Shown in pieces: positions 57,978 through 58,706 of a DNA stretch of 58,706 bases. This stretch comes from JAYTQG01 sp043746815. GTDB lineage: Bacteria > Actinomycetota > Thermoleophilia > Miltoncostaeales > Miltoncostaeaceae. Each line of letters begins with the position of its first letter. Position 1 is the stretch's first letter. The notes below the pieces were generated by a model. That model searched no databases. It worked only from the letters and a program-made list of their open reading frames with translations, and was not told where the DNA came from. Location of the stretch: the NCBI GenBank assembly GCA_043746815.1, contig JAYTQG010000266.1:1-58706 (forward strand). Direction: 5' to 3'. The position numbers and the translations under genes are program-made.

Positions 57978-58505
57978 TCAGCCGACCCGGACGGCGACCG
58001 TGAGGGGTGCGCGTGGGTCGTCGGAGGTGGTTGACGAGGACAGCGCCGTGTCGGCACCGAGAACGTCCTGAATACCGCCTTCGATCACTGGGCGAAGGTT
58101 CTCGAACGCGGCCGACGAGTTCGGTGCGACGAGGCGGTCGTAGATACGCACCGTGATCTCGTTTGCGTCTACACCGGTGCCGGAATCTTTCGCGCTCTCG
58201 GCTGCGGCGCCCTGCAGACGCCTGAACGCGCGGGCGACCAGCTCGCGAGGCTCGCCCTGCTGGTCCCGTTTCATCGAATACCGCAGGGCCGGGTGTCCGT
58301 CGGCGGTGTCGATCGAGTAGTCACCCTCATGCCCGATCAGGAGCACACCGGGACCGTTGTGGACGTGCGAGTAGTTCGCAACGTCAATCAGGAGACCCTC
58401 CACCGCGCCGCGGCGGATCCAGTCGTGAAAGACAGGGATGAAGTCGGCGGGTTTCGTTGCCCGGTCGGCGAGCGGCATTGCCACGGAGATGCGTTGGAGG
58501 CTCAT
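57978..58505 (-). CDS. Hypothetical protein
   Basis: A 175-residue protein without signal peptide. It begins M-S-L-Q-R-I-S-V-A-M-P-L-A-D and contains D-V-A-N-Y-S-H-V-H-N-G-P-G-V-L-L-I-G-H-E-G-D-Y, then D-G-H-P-A-L-R-Y-S-M-K-R and a Val/Ala-rich C-terminal strand. The His/Asp-rich middle could be a ligand or metal site. ATG start overlaps the preceding gene by 4 bp. I do not recognise the family. Confidence 0.65.
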   Translation of the reverse strand: MSLQRISVAMPLADRATKPADFIPVFHDWIRRGAVEGLLIDVANYSHVHNGPGVLLIGHEGDYSIDTADGHPALRYSMKRDQQGEPRELVARAFRRLQGAAAESAKDSGTGVDANEITVRIYDRLVAPNSSAAFENLRPVIEGGIQDVLGADTALSSSTTSDDPRAPLTVAVRVG

Positions 58506-58706
58506 GCGACCACCTGCTGGGCCGCCATGTCACTGATGCGGATATGGCAGGCGTGGGCGGCGTCGATGAAGAGCTGCGTCTCCTCGATGAGCCCGCGGAC
58601 ATCCTCCACCCCGACCACCGGACCAGACTCGTGCCGGGCGAACAGTGGACGCGCGAACTTGCCTTGAGCGAAGCGGTCGAAGAACAGCTTCGTGTCGTAG
58701 AACCGC
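58502..58706 (-). CDS. Hypothetical protein, 5' end outside window
   Basis: The last ~67 codons of a gene that continues beyond the right edge. Visible residues include R-F-Y-D-T-K-L-F-F-D-R-F near the cut, R-H-E-S-G-P-V-V-G-V-E-D-V, and a C-terminal helix ending M-A-A-Q-Q-V-V-A. It is coupled by ATGA to the next hypothetical gene, so the two probably work together. No family recognised. Confidence 0.6.
   Translation of the reverse strand, partial: RFYDTKLFFDRFAQGKFARPLFARHESGPVVGVEDVRGLIEETQLFIDAAHACHIRISDMAAQQVVA

Overview
The window is high-GC DNA from a bacterium that is most likely an actinobacterium, perhaps of the Thermoleophilia. The clues are dense gene packing with GTGA/ATGA overlaps, many GTG and some TTG starts, futalosine-route menaquinone synthesis (MqnD), an Amt-GlnB pair, AcuC next to NadE, and secreted proteins rich in Ala/Thr/Ser. 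The assignment is inferred from gene content only; no rRNA or tRNA gene was seen.

Left arm (1-16 kb): secG and the ATPase genes oppF-oppD run leftwards. A type-I ABC exporter follows, then a rightward oppA-oppB-oppC operon with a 17-bp perfect hairpin after oppA. Next is a class II lanthipeptide locus: a MauE-like membrane protein, a thioredoxin-like CxxC protein, a Cys-rich precursor peptide with a mersacidin-type leader, and a full-length LanM synthetase. It ends in a truncated, frameshifted and clearly diverged second oppC, which looks like a recombination scar. A VapBC toxin-antitoxin pair follows.

Middle (16-44 kb) is mostly core genome: DUF2256/DUF3253 protein, K+ channel and selD (leftward operon with a good terminator); thioesterase, mqnD and a MuF-like small protein; amt-glnB, with a PII protein that lacks the modifiable Tyr51; a two-component system; nadE coupled to a subtilase, acuC, an HD-domain gene and a secreted protein; transketolase; small secreted proteins; a LuxR-type regulator and a secreted PD40 beta-propeller; aldo/keto reductase, nitronate monooxygenase, a Crp/Fnr regulator, a GGDEF protein, a nitroreductase and an FHA-HTH protein.

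Right arm (44.9-55.2 kb) holds the most unusual block. One leftward gene run encodes, in transcription order, a ~58-aa protein, a cytosolic subtilase, a 1536-aa protein kinase/TIR-like/nSTAND/WD40 protein, a 143-aa protein with a Ser/Thr/Cys-rich tail ending C-T-C-Y-A-Y-Q-G-C (probable RiPP precursor), a strong intercistronic hairpin, an APH-fold kinase, and a fusion of a HopA1-type lyase domain to a LanC-type zinc cyclase. The kinase/HopA1 pair is the chemistry of class V lanthipeptides and thioamitides. The LanC fusion, the long leader and the linked STAND kinase plus protease suggest a signal-gated lanthipeptide-like system that I do not recognise as described.

The window ends with an SsuABC-type ABC importer operon and two unrecognised genes, the last cut by the window edge.
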